DNA from: Stictocephala bisonia
Lineage: Eukaryota; Arthropoda; Insecta; Hemiptera; Membracidae
DNA length: 64,000 bases
Assembly: GCA_035578905.1 (NCBI GenBank)
Contig: JAQJVL010000160.1
Span: 62,001 to 126,000 of the forward strand
Direction: 5' to 3'
This document shows positions 24,901 to 30,354 of the stretch, in pieces (the first letter of the stretch is position 1; the number at the start of each line of letters is the position of its first letter). The position numbers and the translations under genes are program-made. The notes under the pieces were generated by a model. The model was given only the letters and a program-made list of their open reading frames with translations. It was not told the origin of the DNA and did no database searches.

Positions 24901-27357
24901 TCAATGAATTCAATTTAACAGTCAGCAAAGAGAAAACTGTAGTAATGACGATAAACAATAGAGGTGACACAGTAGCATTAAAGTTAGGGAACAGTGTGCT
25001 TAGAAATGTAGAACATTTTTCGTACTTAGGTAGTACCATTACGAAAGATGGTACAGACTCACTTGAGGTCTCAAATAGAACTAGTAAAGCAGCCGCTTTT
25101 TATCATCAAATAAACAACCTACTGTGGGATGTGAATATACCCCTAAAAACTAAAACAATATTGTACAAAACATACTTCTTACCAATCCTAACTTACAGCC
25201 TAGAAACATGTACATTAAATAAAAAAGACGATAGTAGAATACAAGCATCAGAAATGAAATTCTTGAGAACGGCAGTGCAGAGAACTAGACGTGACAGAAT
25301 AAGAAACACAACTATAAGAACCCAGTTTGGATGCGAAAAAACGGTAAAAGAGAAAATAAGAAGCTTAAGGCTAGGATGGTTTGGTCATGTGAAGAGATTG
25401 GAAGGAGGAAGAGTGACAAAAACCTGGCTCAAAAACGAAATAGTAGGGAAGAGAAAAGTCGGAAGACCACGGACGAGATGGATGGATTTGGTAAAAGAAG
25501 ACCTATTCCTGAAAGGGACAAGCATTCAACATGCGGAGGAGAGACAATTATTCTTAGACAGAGACAAATGGAAGAGGCTTGTTAGCACACCCAGGAGACT
25601 GGAGATGCTGATCAGATGATGATGATGATGATGATGAGTATTAAGGAACCTCCTTTAATGTGGTTGTCTCTACAATAAAAGCTATGACATAGATAACTAT
25701 CTGACAAAACAGATAACATTTCCTCATGTTTAAGCCAATGTTCAGATAAGCCAACAATGTTGATGTTTTCATTAATTAGAAAAGTTTCTAAAATTATTGT
25801 TTTATTATTTAAACCTTGATATTTAAGAATTAAAAAATTAATCCTGGCTAATAGTGATCTGTCTTGTTCTGGGCTCACTACAGCCAACTGGGCTAAATAC
25901 AATGATCATTTAATTTAGGAGACACAGCTGTATATAAATATTCTATAGGTAATATTCTATCACGAACACTAGATTTTTCTACATTAGACATTACTACTTC
26001 ACTGACTATTTTCAATAACTTCACTTGAGTGACTCTAGTGATGGGAAAATATTGACTTCCAGTGATGTCGTCAACGACTGATCCTTGGGCTTGTCATTGT
26101 GTTTCCTAATAAGCTCTTGTAGTGTACTTAGAAATACAGGATGTGAAAACCTCTTCTTAAAACACGAGTCGATTCTTCTCTAGGAGAGACAATGTAAACT
26201 ATAACCTTAGTCAAACATTAGAAGTTAATAATGTTTTTAATGAAGTGCTTCAGTTGGATGGTGCCCTTACTGTTCCCATTGGTGAGCATACTAAAGTTTG
26301 AAGTCCTTTTTTTCTAAAATGTTCAGTGAACTGCGCAAAATTACTGTTGTAGTCTTCTAATATTGGCTTGGAATCGTAGGTTGGCTTGGTCATCATACTG
26401 AAGATTTGAGCTCCATTACTAATGCGCTGACATGTCAGTCTTCCATCTACGTAGCCGTCTCGTTGAGGCCTCCCAAAAAGTTGTCTGAAGACTACTGCCA
26501 CTCCGGAAAACATGTGCTAGGATCAGCTGATATGGTGTGGGCAAATCCCACAGATGGATCATTCTTCATTTGCACTAATATGTCCCTCATATCAGCCTCT
26601 ACTATGTTGACGTCATCTTTATATTTACCTACATTAAATGTTGGAGCCAGAAACGTCTCCACAGTTGTTTTCCCAAGCATATTTGCAATAGTTGTAAAGA
26701 TATTGACCTTGCCTCTTCTGTTAAAATGAAGGTCATGAGAAGTGAAGAGATGTCGGGGAAGCAAATGCAAAGGGAAAAGTTTTACATTTTGATGTTTGAT
26801 AACAATTATTTTGATTTCATTGTTTTTTTAGTTTTTGTATAGTGTGTCATACAGCTGTATCAATGTATTTATTTACTTTAACTTGTATGTACAGTATGGC
26901 ATATCACGTTGAAGGGTTAATGTAAATATAATTTAATTGTTCATAACTAATCTCTTATTTATTTTTAGTTTTCATCGTGTTGTTGGATAATATTTATTCT
27001 TACTTTTTTTTTAATTTCATAATTTGCCAGATAATATGAAAATATCATATTAGTTATAAGATAAAAATAATATTTGTTTCCTTCCAGGTAGAGGAGATGA
27101 CGCCTGAGAGATGTAAGGGGTTCACTGTATTCCCGCCATCGACTTTCTACCCGATACCATGGCGGAAGTGGCGACTCTACTTTGACAGCAAAAACAGTGT
27201 AAGCACTCTGCATCTGTTGGCTGACAGCAAGGCCATCCACGTGTGGAACAAGTTCAGCACTGAAGCAAACGTTACTGTGGGCTCCAAACAGCCGTACGCC
27301 ATCATCGCAAGCAAATACTGCCCTAAAGTATACTCCCATGTGATCTCCTACTTTTAA
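3..27357 (+). CDS. A4GALT-like alpha-1,4-galactosyltransferase (5 exons in window, 5' end off the left edge)
   Basis: Spliced gene: exons 3-112, 1007-1178, 1381-1691, 12416-12626 and 27088-27357 total 1074 nt and join in frame to 357 residues plus TAA. The family are Golgi type II glycosyltransferases (glycosyltransferase sugar-binding DXD and alpha-1,4-glycosyltransferase conserved regions) that add galactose or N-acetylhexosamine from UDP-sugar to glycolipids. Visible here: a basic start and hydrophobic signal-anchor in exon 1, IFFLETSC in exon 2, GGIYLDLDVVV with the metal-binding DxD in exon 3, NGPGVITR in exon 4, and IHVWNK plus a C-terminal YCP in exon 5. Every junction has GT/AG with pyrimidine-rich acceptors; intron phases are 2, 0, 2, 0. 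The start codon lies outside the window. Introns 3 and 4 are packed with transposons. Substrate specificity (vertebrate-type Gb3 synthase versus insect alpha4GT-type) cannot be told from sequence alone. Confidence 0.93.
113..1006 (+). other. A4GALT-like intron 1
   Basis: Short AT-rich intron. A tRNA B-box-like string near 446-456 is the only motif seen and is not enough to call a SINE. No coding sequence recognised; the minus ORF at 661-852 has low complexity and no family signal. Confidence 0.7.
1007..1178 (+). CDS. A4GALT-like, second visible exon
   Basis: Acceptor tttcag at 1001-1006; the first base completes the Trp codon split in the previous exon, then 57 codons run to the donor gtatat at 1179. 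It encodes the stem region and the start of the catalytic fold, including IFFLETSC, a strand shared by A4GALT-type enzymes, and ends NPRQ. Confidence 0.9.
1381..1691 (+). CDS. A4GALT-like, third visible exon (DxD catalytic region)
   Basis: Acceptor tttttttctag at 1370-1380, phase 0 start ACAVESAAK, donor gtgagt at 1692. Contains SDILRYLTLWKFGGIYLDLD; the DLD codons at 1669-1677 are the nucleotide-sugar/metal binding DxD motif. The last codon (Lys) is split, two bases here and one in the next exon. Confidence 0.93.
1692..4119 (+). other. A4GALT-like intron 3, left part: no recognised feature
   Basis: AT-rich intronic sequence with a G homopolymer (about 13 G) near 2911-2924. A stretch near 3836-3880 resembles the end of a pogo/Tigger element but no partner end was found. 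The small ORF at 3479-3688 shows no recognisable domain. Confidence 0.6.
4124..4455. mobile_element. MITE flanked by TTAA (piggyBac-like or similar)
   Basis: Near-terminal inverted repeats GCCCAGTTCCCACAGG on the left and CCGTTGGAACTAGGC on the right, each bordered by TTAA (4120-4123 and 4456-4459). The interior is markedly more GC-rich than the intron and contains a second inverted pair (tcgcctgtgta near 4202, cacaggcgag near 4371). No transposase; TTAA duplication suggests piggyBac-type mobilisation, but the TIR is not a canonical piggyBac end. Confidence 0.5.
4460..5827. other. Intronic stretch, no recognised gene
   Basis: AT-rich intron sequence. A phrase at about 5530-5578 (gcgagtgac...gtcccctag) recurs in diverged form at 59760-59802, so it is part of an old dispersed repeat. 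Nothing else supported. Confidence 0.5.
5828..6484. mobile_element. Pogo/Tigger-like MITE
   Basis: Terminal inverted repeats start CAGTACAACCTCGATTATCC at 5828 and end with the reverse complement at 6484 (about 24 bp, one mismatch in the first 22). Both ends are bordered by TA (5826-5827 and 6485-6486), the duplication of Tc1/mariner/pogo elements. The 657-bp interior has no transposase. The end sequence resembles Tigger-type TIRs. Confidence 0.85.
6487..7540. other. Intronic stretch, no recognised feature
   Basis: AT-rich intron sequence of the A4GALT-like gene. The minus ORF at 6429-6644 spans the MITE end and has no domain. Confidence 0.5.
7541..7700. repeat. Dispersed repeat, copy 1 (partner at 46419-46578)
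   Basis: 160 bp from tttatttattcataagacgc to aaatgaacag recurs in the same orientation and length at 46419-46578 with only a few differences. Read on the minus strand it ends in ...cttatgaataaataaa, like the 3' tail of a non-LTR element inserted in reverse. The element it belongs to was not identified. Confidence 0.7.
7701..8980. other. Intronic stretch with AT palindrome and (TA)n
   Basis: No gene recognised. Contains an AT-rich inverted repeat at about 8315-8384 (attatcatttaattacaa against its reverse complement) and TA microsatellites near 8740-8752 and 8803-8820. Confidence 0.5.
8985..9380. repeat. Degenerate ~24-bp repeat field (GCTACCCAAG-TGATCA), left part
   Basis: At least a dozen diverged units of the form gggtgctacccaagttgatcac, spaced roughly 20-30 bp. 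Each carries the short palindrome TGATCA or a one-base variant. The array resumes at 9750 after a LINE fragment. Reverse-orientation units of the same family lie at 45818-45893. Confidence 0.75.
9381..9749 (+). mobile_element. Non-LTR retrotransposon 3' fragment inside the 24-bp repeat field
   Basis: Translation shows the C-terminal tail of a LINE ORF2: CDCG, then after a one-base frameshift TMNHVVSHCPL, GGLASLQEAS and VDWLRSLDL, a cysteine/histidine cluster typical of arthropod LINE C-termini. It ends in a cgatatacatacatac tail. Flanks tacttaagat (9360) and tactcaagat (9748) may be a degraded target duplication. Strongly 5' truncated; clade not assigned. Confidence 0.65.
9750..10050. repeat. 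Degenerate ~24-bp repeat field, right part
   Basis: Continuation of the same diverged units, for example acccaaattggacacgg and taaattgatcactggtgg, becoming unrecognisable near 10050. Confidence 0.6.
10051..11149. other. Intronic stretch, no recognised gene
   Basis: Precedes the 59-bp satellite and may be the body of the same repeat family, but no ends were found. The small ORF at 10188-10373 has no recognisable domain. Confidence 0.4.
11150..11799. repeat. 59-bp tandem satellite, 11 copies
   Basis: Units begin aaggaatgacctctagaa at 11150, 11209, 11268, 11327, 11386, 11445, 11504, 11563, 11622, 11681 and 11744. The period is exactly 59 bp except unit 10, which is 63 bp through a ctatctattt variant. 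Each unit ends gggacaccctgtatatata. Substitutions are shared by neighbouring units (acagga in units 1-2 and 4, acggga in units 5-11), a sign of local amplification. Confidence 0.95.
11800..12415. other. End of intron 3, no recognised feature
   Basis: AT-rich intron sequence between the satellite and the fourth visible exon. Confidence 0.5.
12416..12626 (+). CDS. A4GALT-like, fourth visible exon
   Basis: Acceptor attctag at 12409-12415, donor gtaagt at 12627. One base finishes the split Lys, then 70 codons. Carries AGGVLSFSKGGVGHRMA and the family signature YNGPGVITR of the C-terminal alpha-1,4-glycosyltransferase region. It is separated from the third visible exon by a 10.7-kb repeat-rich intron. 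Confidence 0.93.
12900..13260 (-). pseudogene. Possible piggyBac-type transposase relic
   Basis: Minus-strand reading with frameshifts gives VVIPS, YWHGKERI and then IEKSMGRDRFFRILDF. This resembles the PS-x-YW ... MSRNRFxxILRF stretch of piggyBac (PGBD) transposases. No other part of the protein or TTAA ends were found, so this is a weak call. Confidence 0.25.
13340..13875 (-). pseudogene. Penelope-like element 2, GIY-YIG end and 3' UTR (minus strand)
   Basis: Minus-strand translation gives CPNYYIGQT and, after a stop, SFKRRFNEHIQALKSNN then SSFAEHLLYNNHNYTY and a conserved Glu (QEELEIYK). This is the GIY-YIG endonuclease that follows the reverse transcriptase in Penelope-like elements. Downstream on the same strand is a gaagatggc...gctgaaaccggcc motif, a diverged version of the hammerhead-like core of the intact element at 18.2-20.9 kb. 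The matching reverse transcriptase lies on the opposite strand at 13953-15720, so the element is internally inverted. Confidence 0.8.
13953..15720 (+). pseudogene. Penelope-like element 2, reverse transcriptase (broken)
   Basis: Four plus-strand pieces (13953-14324, 14450-14728, 14762-15262, 15334-15720) cover a Penelope-type RT: PKMRGQPKTHKN and RPVVNYQNAP, EEGLAMGSPLSGLLADIYM, YWFRYVDDII with the catalytic YVDD, then INFLDLTIY. Stops and frameshifts separate them. The protein stops just before the point where the GIY-YIG domain should begin; that domain is on the minus strand at 13.5-13.87 kb. The right boundary is near 15780-15850. Confidence 0.85.
15880..15919. repeat. (TA)n microsatellite
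   Basis: About 20 TA units. Lies just past the end of the minus-strand CR1-group LINE and may be its 3' tail. Confidence 0.9.
16105..17379 (-). pseudogene. CR1-group LINE ORF2: reverse transcriptase and C-terminal part
   Basis: Minus-strand frames give ICRICPIFKTGSKDKPES, CDLSKAFDCVNHMDLL, QGIPQGSVLGPF, YADDTTLFY (catalytic YADD), KFLGVHVDKNLTWS, and the thumb AYYSYFQSIFRYGLIFYGN with VLRIIHGPL. The pieces are in different frames with stops between, so this is a dead copy. The domain order and SKAFDCVNH wording fit the CR1/jockey superfamily. Confidence 0.85.
17380..18133 (+). mobile_element. Mariner element, internally deleted
   Basis: Inverted ends CGAGGGTCGTCCAGAAAGT at 17380 and its reverse complement ending at 18133, bordered by TA on both sides (17378-17379 and 18134-18135). 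The interior keeps the C-terminal half of a mariner transposase: FLIHDNARPHAS, then after frameshifts LAPSDYHLFPKLKTFLGG and YNTGIEKLIPRYNKCFDNQG. The N-terminal DNA-binding half is mostly deleted (754 bp total against about 1.3 kb for full elements). It sits inside the RT region of the minus-strand LINE. Confidence 0.93.
18251..18297 (+). repeat. Left arm of Penelope 47-bp inverted repeat
   Basis: Exact reverse complement of 20815-20861. It lies 39 bp inside the left target duplication. Penelope-like elements commonly carry such inverted copies of their 3' terminal region (pLTR-like ends). Confidence 0.95.
18458..20638 (+). CDS. Penelope reverse transcriptase with GIY-YIG endonuclease
   Basis: Single 726-residue ORF, full length for the family. 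Penelope proteins copy element RNA by target-primed reverse transcription; the GIY-YIG domain nicks the target. Seen: KADKSNAFVIL (about 172-182), RLYCLPKIHKPGKNMRPIVN (about 244-263), ISFDVSSLYPNVPL (about 312-325), EGTAMGNPLSCFVANL, YWFRYVDDIFA with YVDD at 412-415, KLPFLDI and YRKPTHTNRF; then GIYEINCDNCEEKYIGQTK (617-635), RFKEH, AVAKHCLTTNH and the late Glu in NAWETYFI. The frame stays open 59 codons upstream of the first ATG (from 18281) without another Met, and that stretch (KFDWLRLEIKN) looks protein-like, so the true N-terminus may be longer through a non-ATG start or splicing. AT-rich, Lys/Asn-rich codon use. Confidence 0.95.
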   Translation: MYAKQQDLELKALEQHLYITKHLNNLESDYFNEKYNNMLDSINFKYNKKKVILDKKFMSLKLNNLKQTNYSTNPFQNDVLVYNESSYKFTDQEMNLLNKGLNYNLKCKNDIENVIIDVESNIQFLNENKKNVIRTDIESTIVNMKQTKENNYLEKQNHNTILSLKSKDVFYLKADKSNAFVILNKTDYFSRVTNMLNSGPYTVINKNPLPKFISCTINSLKHCKTLINPDLIKHLHISNPSIPRLYCLPKIHKPGKNMRPIVNSINAPNYNLSKWLTQKLKQLDPFPSLAIKNRYEFINCIKDLEIQEDEIMISFDVSSLYPNVPLKETIKLFEKWFTSINLCKEERKEYLILVNTCMNQNIFQFNDKFYQQTEGTAMGNPLSCFVANLFMSNFEIKARETLPYFPQYWFRYVDDIFAIFNTNQNLKNFLNQLNSFYPTIKFTYESESNSKLPFLDILIARSPNSLKLDFDIYRKPTHTNRFITNDSYHPPAQKRAAFHSMIYRLLNIPLNQENFEKELSYIKDIAIYNGYNPTLIDNMLNKSTKKKIKKSRTTLLEIKEKEENYWASFTFNKQLSKTIQHSFKKNTNIIPSFKTVNKLKNKLNNPKDKIKNENLSGIYEINCDNCEEKYIGQTKRNLKIRFKEHYSHIKFNREEKSAVAKHCLTTNHSITKENSKIIKSVSSSKHLNAWETYFINKSDSSLMNNESGPIQNSRLLSSHFIQNYTL
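20785..20817 (+). ncRNA. Hammerhead-ribozyme-like motif of Penelope element 1
   Basis: CTGATGA (20785-20791), a perfect 6-bp stem II gccagc/gctggc with TTT loop (20793-20807), GAAA (20808-20811), then palindromic GGCC and TC (20812-20817). This is the hammerhead core order, with a self-complementary stem III as in dimeric hammerheads; the UC would be the cleavage site. Penelope-like elements are known to carry hammerheads in their terminal repeats. Stem I pairing is weak here, so activity is uncertain. Confidence 0.55.
20815..20861 (+). repeat. Right arm of Penelope 47-bp inverted repeat
   Basis: Exact reverse complement of 18251-18297. It starts at the end of the hammerhead-like motif and runs to the element's right end, overlapping the target duplication by two bases. 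Confidence 0.95.
21122..23538 (-). mobile_element. hAT transposon (Charlie/ZBED-like), near full length
   Basis: Ends CAGTGGTTCTCAACC at 21122 and GATTGAGAATCACTG at 23538 are hAT-type inverted repeats. A perfect 8-bp target duplication ttttacag flanks the element (21114-21121 and 23539-23546), as expected for hAT. It contains a minus-strand transposase gene, broken by a few lesions. Inserted in the endonuclease-RT linker of the minus-strand LINE. Confidence 0.96.
21354..23215 (-). pseudogene. hAT transposase (ZBED5/SCAND3-like), disrupted
   Basis: Begins MSKQKKLSGFFKKT at 23215, then a BED-type zinc finger (QCVIC ... RHFETKHKNF), the RNase H-like core with FAVQLDKSTDNTN and CVGLRTDGAAAMTG, and the hAT dimerisation tail CEAAFSTLCVIKNKHRNRL (near 21460-21520), ending at 21354. 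Lesions: a stop after about 36 codons near 23107, a frameshift near 22982 in the finger, an in-frame TAG at 22726-22728, and a frameshift at an A-run near 22070-22080. Otherwise length and order match the ZBED5/FAM200 type. Few lesions suggest moderate age. Confidence 0.9.
24172..24475 (-). pseudogene. CR1-group LINE ORF2: endonuclease core
   Basis: Reads ILTHDNLQVRVSDVSQ, VTIYHSPGEPN, FLENFDKLLSFL and VIGGDFNSNFD on the minus strand. This is the central part of an apurinic-like endonuclease domain (YHSP and GDFN motifs). Its N-terminal partner resumes at 25649 beyond the RTE-like insertion. Confidence 0.85.
24476..25636 (+). mobile_element. RTE-like LINE, 5'-truncated, with (GAT)n tail
   Basis: Flanked by a 12-bp target duplication agtattaaggaa (24464-24475 and 25637-25648). 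Ends in a (gat)n run, the short-repeat tail typical of RTE-type elements. Codes for the RT C-terminal half: FLDIEKAYDSVPR, QQGSALSPYLF, FADDIV (24826 onward), then a long intact frame 24945-25619 with FSYLGSTITKDG, LGWFGHVKRL and GRPRTRWMDLV. Frameshifts break the first third. RTE/BovB-type is my best clade guess. Confidence 0.9.
24485..25619 (+). pseudogene. RTE-like reverse transcriptase C-terminal half
   Basis: Frames 24533-24760, 24655-24882 and 24945-25619 follow each other with two frameshifts. Catalytic FADD is at 24826-24837 in the second frame. The last 224 residues are uninterrupted and include the W-F-G-H-V and GRPRTRW stretches characteristic of this LINE group, ending RLEMLIR just before the GAT repeat tail. 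No endonuclease remains. Confidence 0.88.
25649..25920 (-). pseudogene. CR1-group LINE ORF2: endonuclease N-terminus
   Basis: Minus strand: INFLILKYQGLNNKTIILET, INIVGLSEHWL (catalytic Glu of the endonuclease) and NHIKGGSLIL, which continues as ILTHDNLQV at 24475 on the other side of the RTE-like insertion. This start-of-domain pattern is standard for apurinic-like endonuclease LINEs. Confidence 0.85.
26250..26810 (-). pseudogene. CR1-group LINE ORF1 end: SGNH-hydrolase tail plus macro-like domain
   Basis: Minus strand from about 26810: SHDLHFNRRGK, the D-x-x-H block of an SGNH hydrolase as found in CR1-type ORF1. Then VNIVEADMRDIL, GFAHTISAD, and after a one-base frameshift (about 26490-26513) FSGVAVVFRQLFG, TKPTYDSKP and LVCSPMGTVR. 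The second set follows the strand order of macro domains like OARD1 (xVxGDL, AHCISxD, GxGIAxxFKKKFG, TKKxxxKPTY, MPRIGCGLD). ADP-ribose binding is an inference. The frame is lost again after 26250. The copy is truncated, so the head of ORF1 is missing. Confidence 0.7.
27088..27357 (+). CDS. A4GALT-like, last exon with stop
   Basis: Acceptor tttccttccag ends at 27087; 89 codons then TAA at 27355-27357. Reads from VEEMTPERCKGFTVFPP through YPIPWRKWRLYF and IHVWNKFS to YCPKVYSHVISYF, matching the family C-terminus. It follows a 14.5-kb intron filled by nested transposons. Confidence 0.93.
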   Translation, partial: VEEMTPERCKGFTVFPPSTFYPIPWRKWRLYFDSKNSVSTLHLLADSKAIHVWNKFSTEANVTVGSKQPYAIIASKYCPKVYSHVISYF

Positions 27358-28480
27358 CTCTCAGTCAATCATTAGCTGTAGATTTTTATGGAGCTGTAAT
27401 ATCTTGCCTTAATGCATATTTCAACAACTAGCCTACATCATAACAATATAAAAAAAGAGAGCAAAGTATGATCAATTGCAACATAAGATTTTTTCTTAAG
27501 ATAAATATTTTTTTATACATGTAAAACAATAATAGCTCAGTAAAACCTCGATAGTTTAATACTTAGGACTACGGGAATCAAAGTATCAAAATGTTGCACT
27601 GTACTACATTTATGGTAAACTTGAAAACAGAAAAAACTATTTTTATAAATAAATAGTGCTGTATTTTGCATAAGTTATAGTTTTGATGTATGGACAGTAC
27701 AGTGCTTACAAAGTACAGCAAGCTATGTCTAAAAAAAGTGGTAATTTTACTGTCATTTACTGTGAATCTGTTCTTTCAACTTAATTCGTAGGCTTAAACA
27801 GCCGGTGTCATTACAAAAACTAAAGCTACCGGTAACAACTGGGTCAAGATGTTGTTTACAATATCAAATGTTTCACCCATGCTGTGATGAGGCATCCTCA
27901 GTACTATCATTGAGGTATACCATTGAGAGGATGCCACCTTACAGTATGGGCATAATGTTTGGTGATGTTAATATTGTAAACATAATCTTGACATGGTCAT
28001 TGACCAGAAGCTTTAGTTTTTTGTAACTCTGTTATTTCGTTGATCTCTGCAGGACTAAACCTTGCACAGACTTTATGAACAACAATTTTGCCAAGTTGGT
28101 TGCTATGGCCAGTGTCGGAAAAATGAGTTCTGTCGAAGTATTAAGTGTCGAACTATCAAGGTTCTGCTTTAGAGAACGTATGAAAGCAAAATATTTATTT
28201 TTATAAATATGTTAAAACATACTATTATTTCTATTACGTTGTATTATTTATTTGTTGGCACTTGAAGTGTGTAAAATTTAAGTACCGTTAGTGTTTAGGT
28301 AAATAACTTTGTGTATATATGATAGTAATGTGAGTTATTCTGCAAATTACTGCAGATAAATATACAAGACCACATTTTTAGCTAAATAGTAGATTAAAAT
28401 AATTTTAATAACTATCATGACTTGTATTAATTTTGTAGTTTTTACAGTTGAAAAATTTGTAAAATAAATAAAATGATAGT
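27358..28480 (+). other. Likely 3' UTR and flank of the A4GALT-like gene
   Basis: No AATAAA occurs between the stop and the MITE that starts at 27538. The first one is at 27648-27653 inside the MITE; overlapping copies occur at 28463-28472 beyond it. The 3' UTR therefore probably enters or spans the transposon. Transcript data would be needed to place the end. Confidence 0.4.
27538..28170. mobile_element. Diverged pogo/Tigger-like MITE just after the A4GALT-like stop
   Basis: Left end CAGTAAAACCTCGATAGTTT and right end aactatcaaggttctgctt form a mismatched inverted repeat of pogo type, related to the end of the element at 5828. A second inverted pair (aatacttaggac / gaagtattaagtgtcg) lies just inside. 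No transposase; TA duplication not evident. It starts 181 bp after the stop codon. Confidence 0.65.
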
Positions 28481-28810
28481 AGTTATCTTCTGAGTATCTA
28501 ATATTTGTTACTCAAATGAAAGTAATTGTTTATTTGTATATACAAAATATGAGATCTTGTACTTATTTAAATTTGTTGTCAAATTTCATTGTACTTTAGT
28601 TATAAAGTAGTTAGCATTACCAATGTAAATTAAAATTTTTATTCAAAACAAAAATGTTAGGCTTTTTAGGGTAACACGTTATTTATCATGGTATAGAATT
28701 AAATTTAAAGTTATAGAGAACATAAATAAAACTACTTCTAAGGCAGTTTACACACTGGACGTCATGCAAACTGATACATGGATTTCACTGCATGCACCAC
28801 AAAACACTCT

Positions 28811-29210
28811 TTAACACATTCAGTGCGAGCAACACCCATGGGAACTGGCCATGACTCCAGTCAGGTGTTGCCGAATCCCATCAGAGTCTGCTTTTTCAAA
28901 GTTTTCAAACGTGTTAGCTGATAACAGAATTATTTGATCAAATAATAAATTAATTTTTATATTTTTTTTATTTGATAGAGATATTTATAGAGAGGTACAG
29001 ACAGTTATTTGCAACTTTGAAATCATAAGTCGTGCAGTGCTGACGACTCTCGTAGGAGCTAAAAACTAATGATGTCATTTTTATAGTAAAAAATATTTTA
29101 ACTTTTACAATCATTTACATCAATTTCAAGGGGTTTTAATTAGTATTCTGAAAAAAAAATAGCATTTTGGAGACATTTTGCATATTTTTCTGTAGCAGTG
29201 AATGTGTTAA
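28811..29210. mobile_element. TTAA-ended MITE (piggyBac-like)
   Basis: Left TTAACACATTCAGTGCG at 28811 and right CGCAGTGAATG-type end tagcagtgaatgtgttaa at 29210 are inverted repeats of about 16 bp that begin at TTAA on both sides, as piggyBac insertions do. 400 bp, no coding sequence. Confidence 0.65.
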
Positions 29211-29347
29211 AAAAGATTTGTGTTGTAGATGAAGCCAACTAATCTTTAATTTAAAAAAATATATTTTTAGAAACTTTTTTGTGAAGAGACATAGTTTAAA
29301 AGTAAATTTCATTATATAATCTTGAACTAAGAAAAGTTTAGTCGACA

Positions 29348-30011
29348 CAGAAGACTCTCACTAATCCAACAACACCTATGAGACTGAATACTGTCAGATT
29401 TTAGAATGTCCCGATTTATAGAGGGTCGAATAAAAACCACAATTTACACGATAATGTTTTTATGACTTAATGAAAAGTTAATCTAAAAATGAGTAAAATA
29501 GAAGAGTACAGTACATAGTTCAATTTAAAGAACAAATTAAAGGCAATTATGAACAAGTAAAATATAATTATCTGTTCTATATCAAAATGATGTAAAGTTA
29601 ATGTTAAAGAGGCAAGAAAATTGACAATAGTACAGTACAGTAGGCAAAATGTATTTATGTATATACAGTAACAATCATGCAGTCTACAAAGAACACAAAC
29701 ACATTGTACAAATAAGAGATACAACAGCATAGATCCCACGAACAGTATAAAAAGGACTAATACTGTACTTTAAACATATATTTTTAACAACAACAAAAAA
29801 CACGACTGTATAATAATATATCTATCGTATTGTAACGGTCTCGAACAGGTAGCATGTTACTGACGCTGAATAACAAAACAAATATAACACTCTGGAGACA
29901 GTAAACAAATCATTTCCGTGCACATTCAGATTTAAAATTCAGCTTACCTCTGCTGCATTGAACCGCTGGGAGTATTGGAGTAACAAGTGTTAGACTAGAG
30001 AGGGGCGACTG
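29348..30011. mobile_element. Old pogo/Tigger-like MITE
   Basis: Left end CAGAAGACTCTCACTAATCC and right end gttagactagagaggggcga pair imperfectly as inverted repeats. The interior phrase ccgatttatagagggtcg is typical of this group. 664 bp, close to the other two pogo-like copies (657 and 633 bp). Boundaries are approximate. Confidence 0.45.
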
Positions 30012-30354
30012 TATTTATGAAATGTCTATGCAAACACTGTATGGTGGAACCAAGTAATCTTGAACGAGGATCTGTGAATACATGAACTGAAAGTGCAAAA
30101 TATATGTAGTATTACGGCGAGTAAGTTGTCTAACGTGTAGTAATACACGTTGATGGAACTACAAATTATTGCTATGTTGTCTTTGCTTCATTGTTGTTGA
30201 ATAGAATGCTCACTTTTGGTACACATTGTTACACGTACAATGGTATTCATATATACCATGTATATATCATTCTTATTGCTGCATAAGAAGGTTTCAACGC
30301 AGCAAGACTCGATAATTATGTTGCCTGACACTGTTAAGTGTATCTCGTCTAAAT

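Larger units (their letters stand above)
15920..26810 (-). mobile_element. 5'-truncated CR1-group LINE carrying four nested insertions
   Basis: One minus-strand non-LTR element whose pieces appear in order: ORF1 end (26810-26250), endonuclease start (25920-25649), endonuclease core (24475-24172), RT linker (21113-20872), RT (18211-18136 and 17377-16880), YADD (about 16860-16871) and the C-terminal thumb (16733-16105). Four insertions split it: mariner 17380-18133, Penelope 18212-20859, hAT 21122-23538 and RTE-like LINE 24476-25636. Target duplications were found at all four, and the LINE protein reads on across the Penelope and RTE insertions. The copy is coding-dead. It fills most of intron 4 of the A4GALT-like gene. 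Confidence 0.85.
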
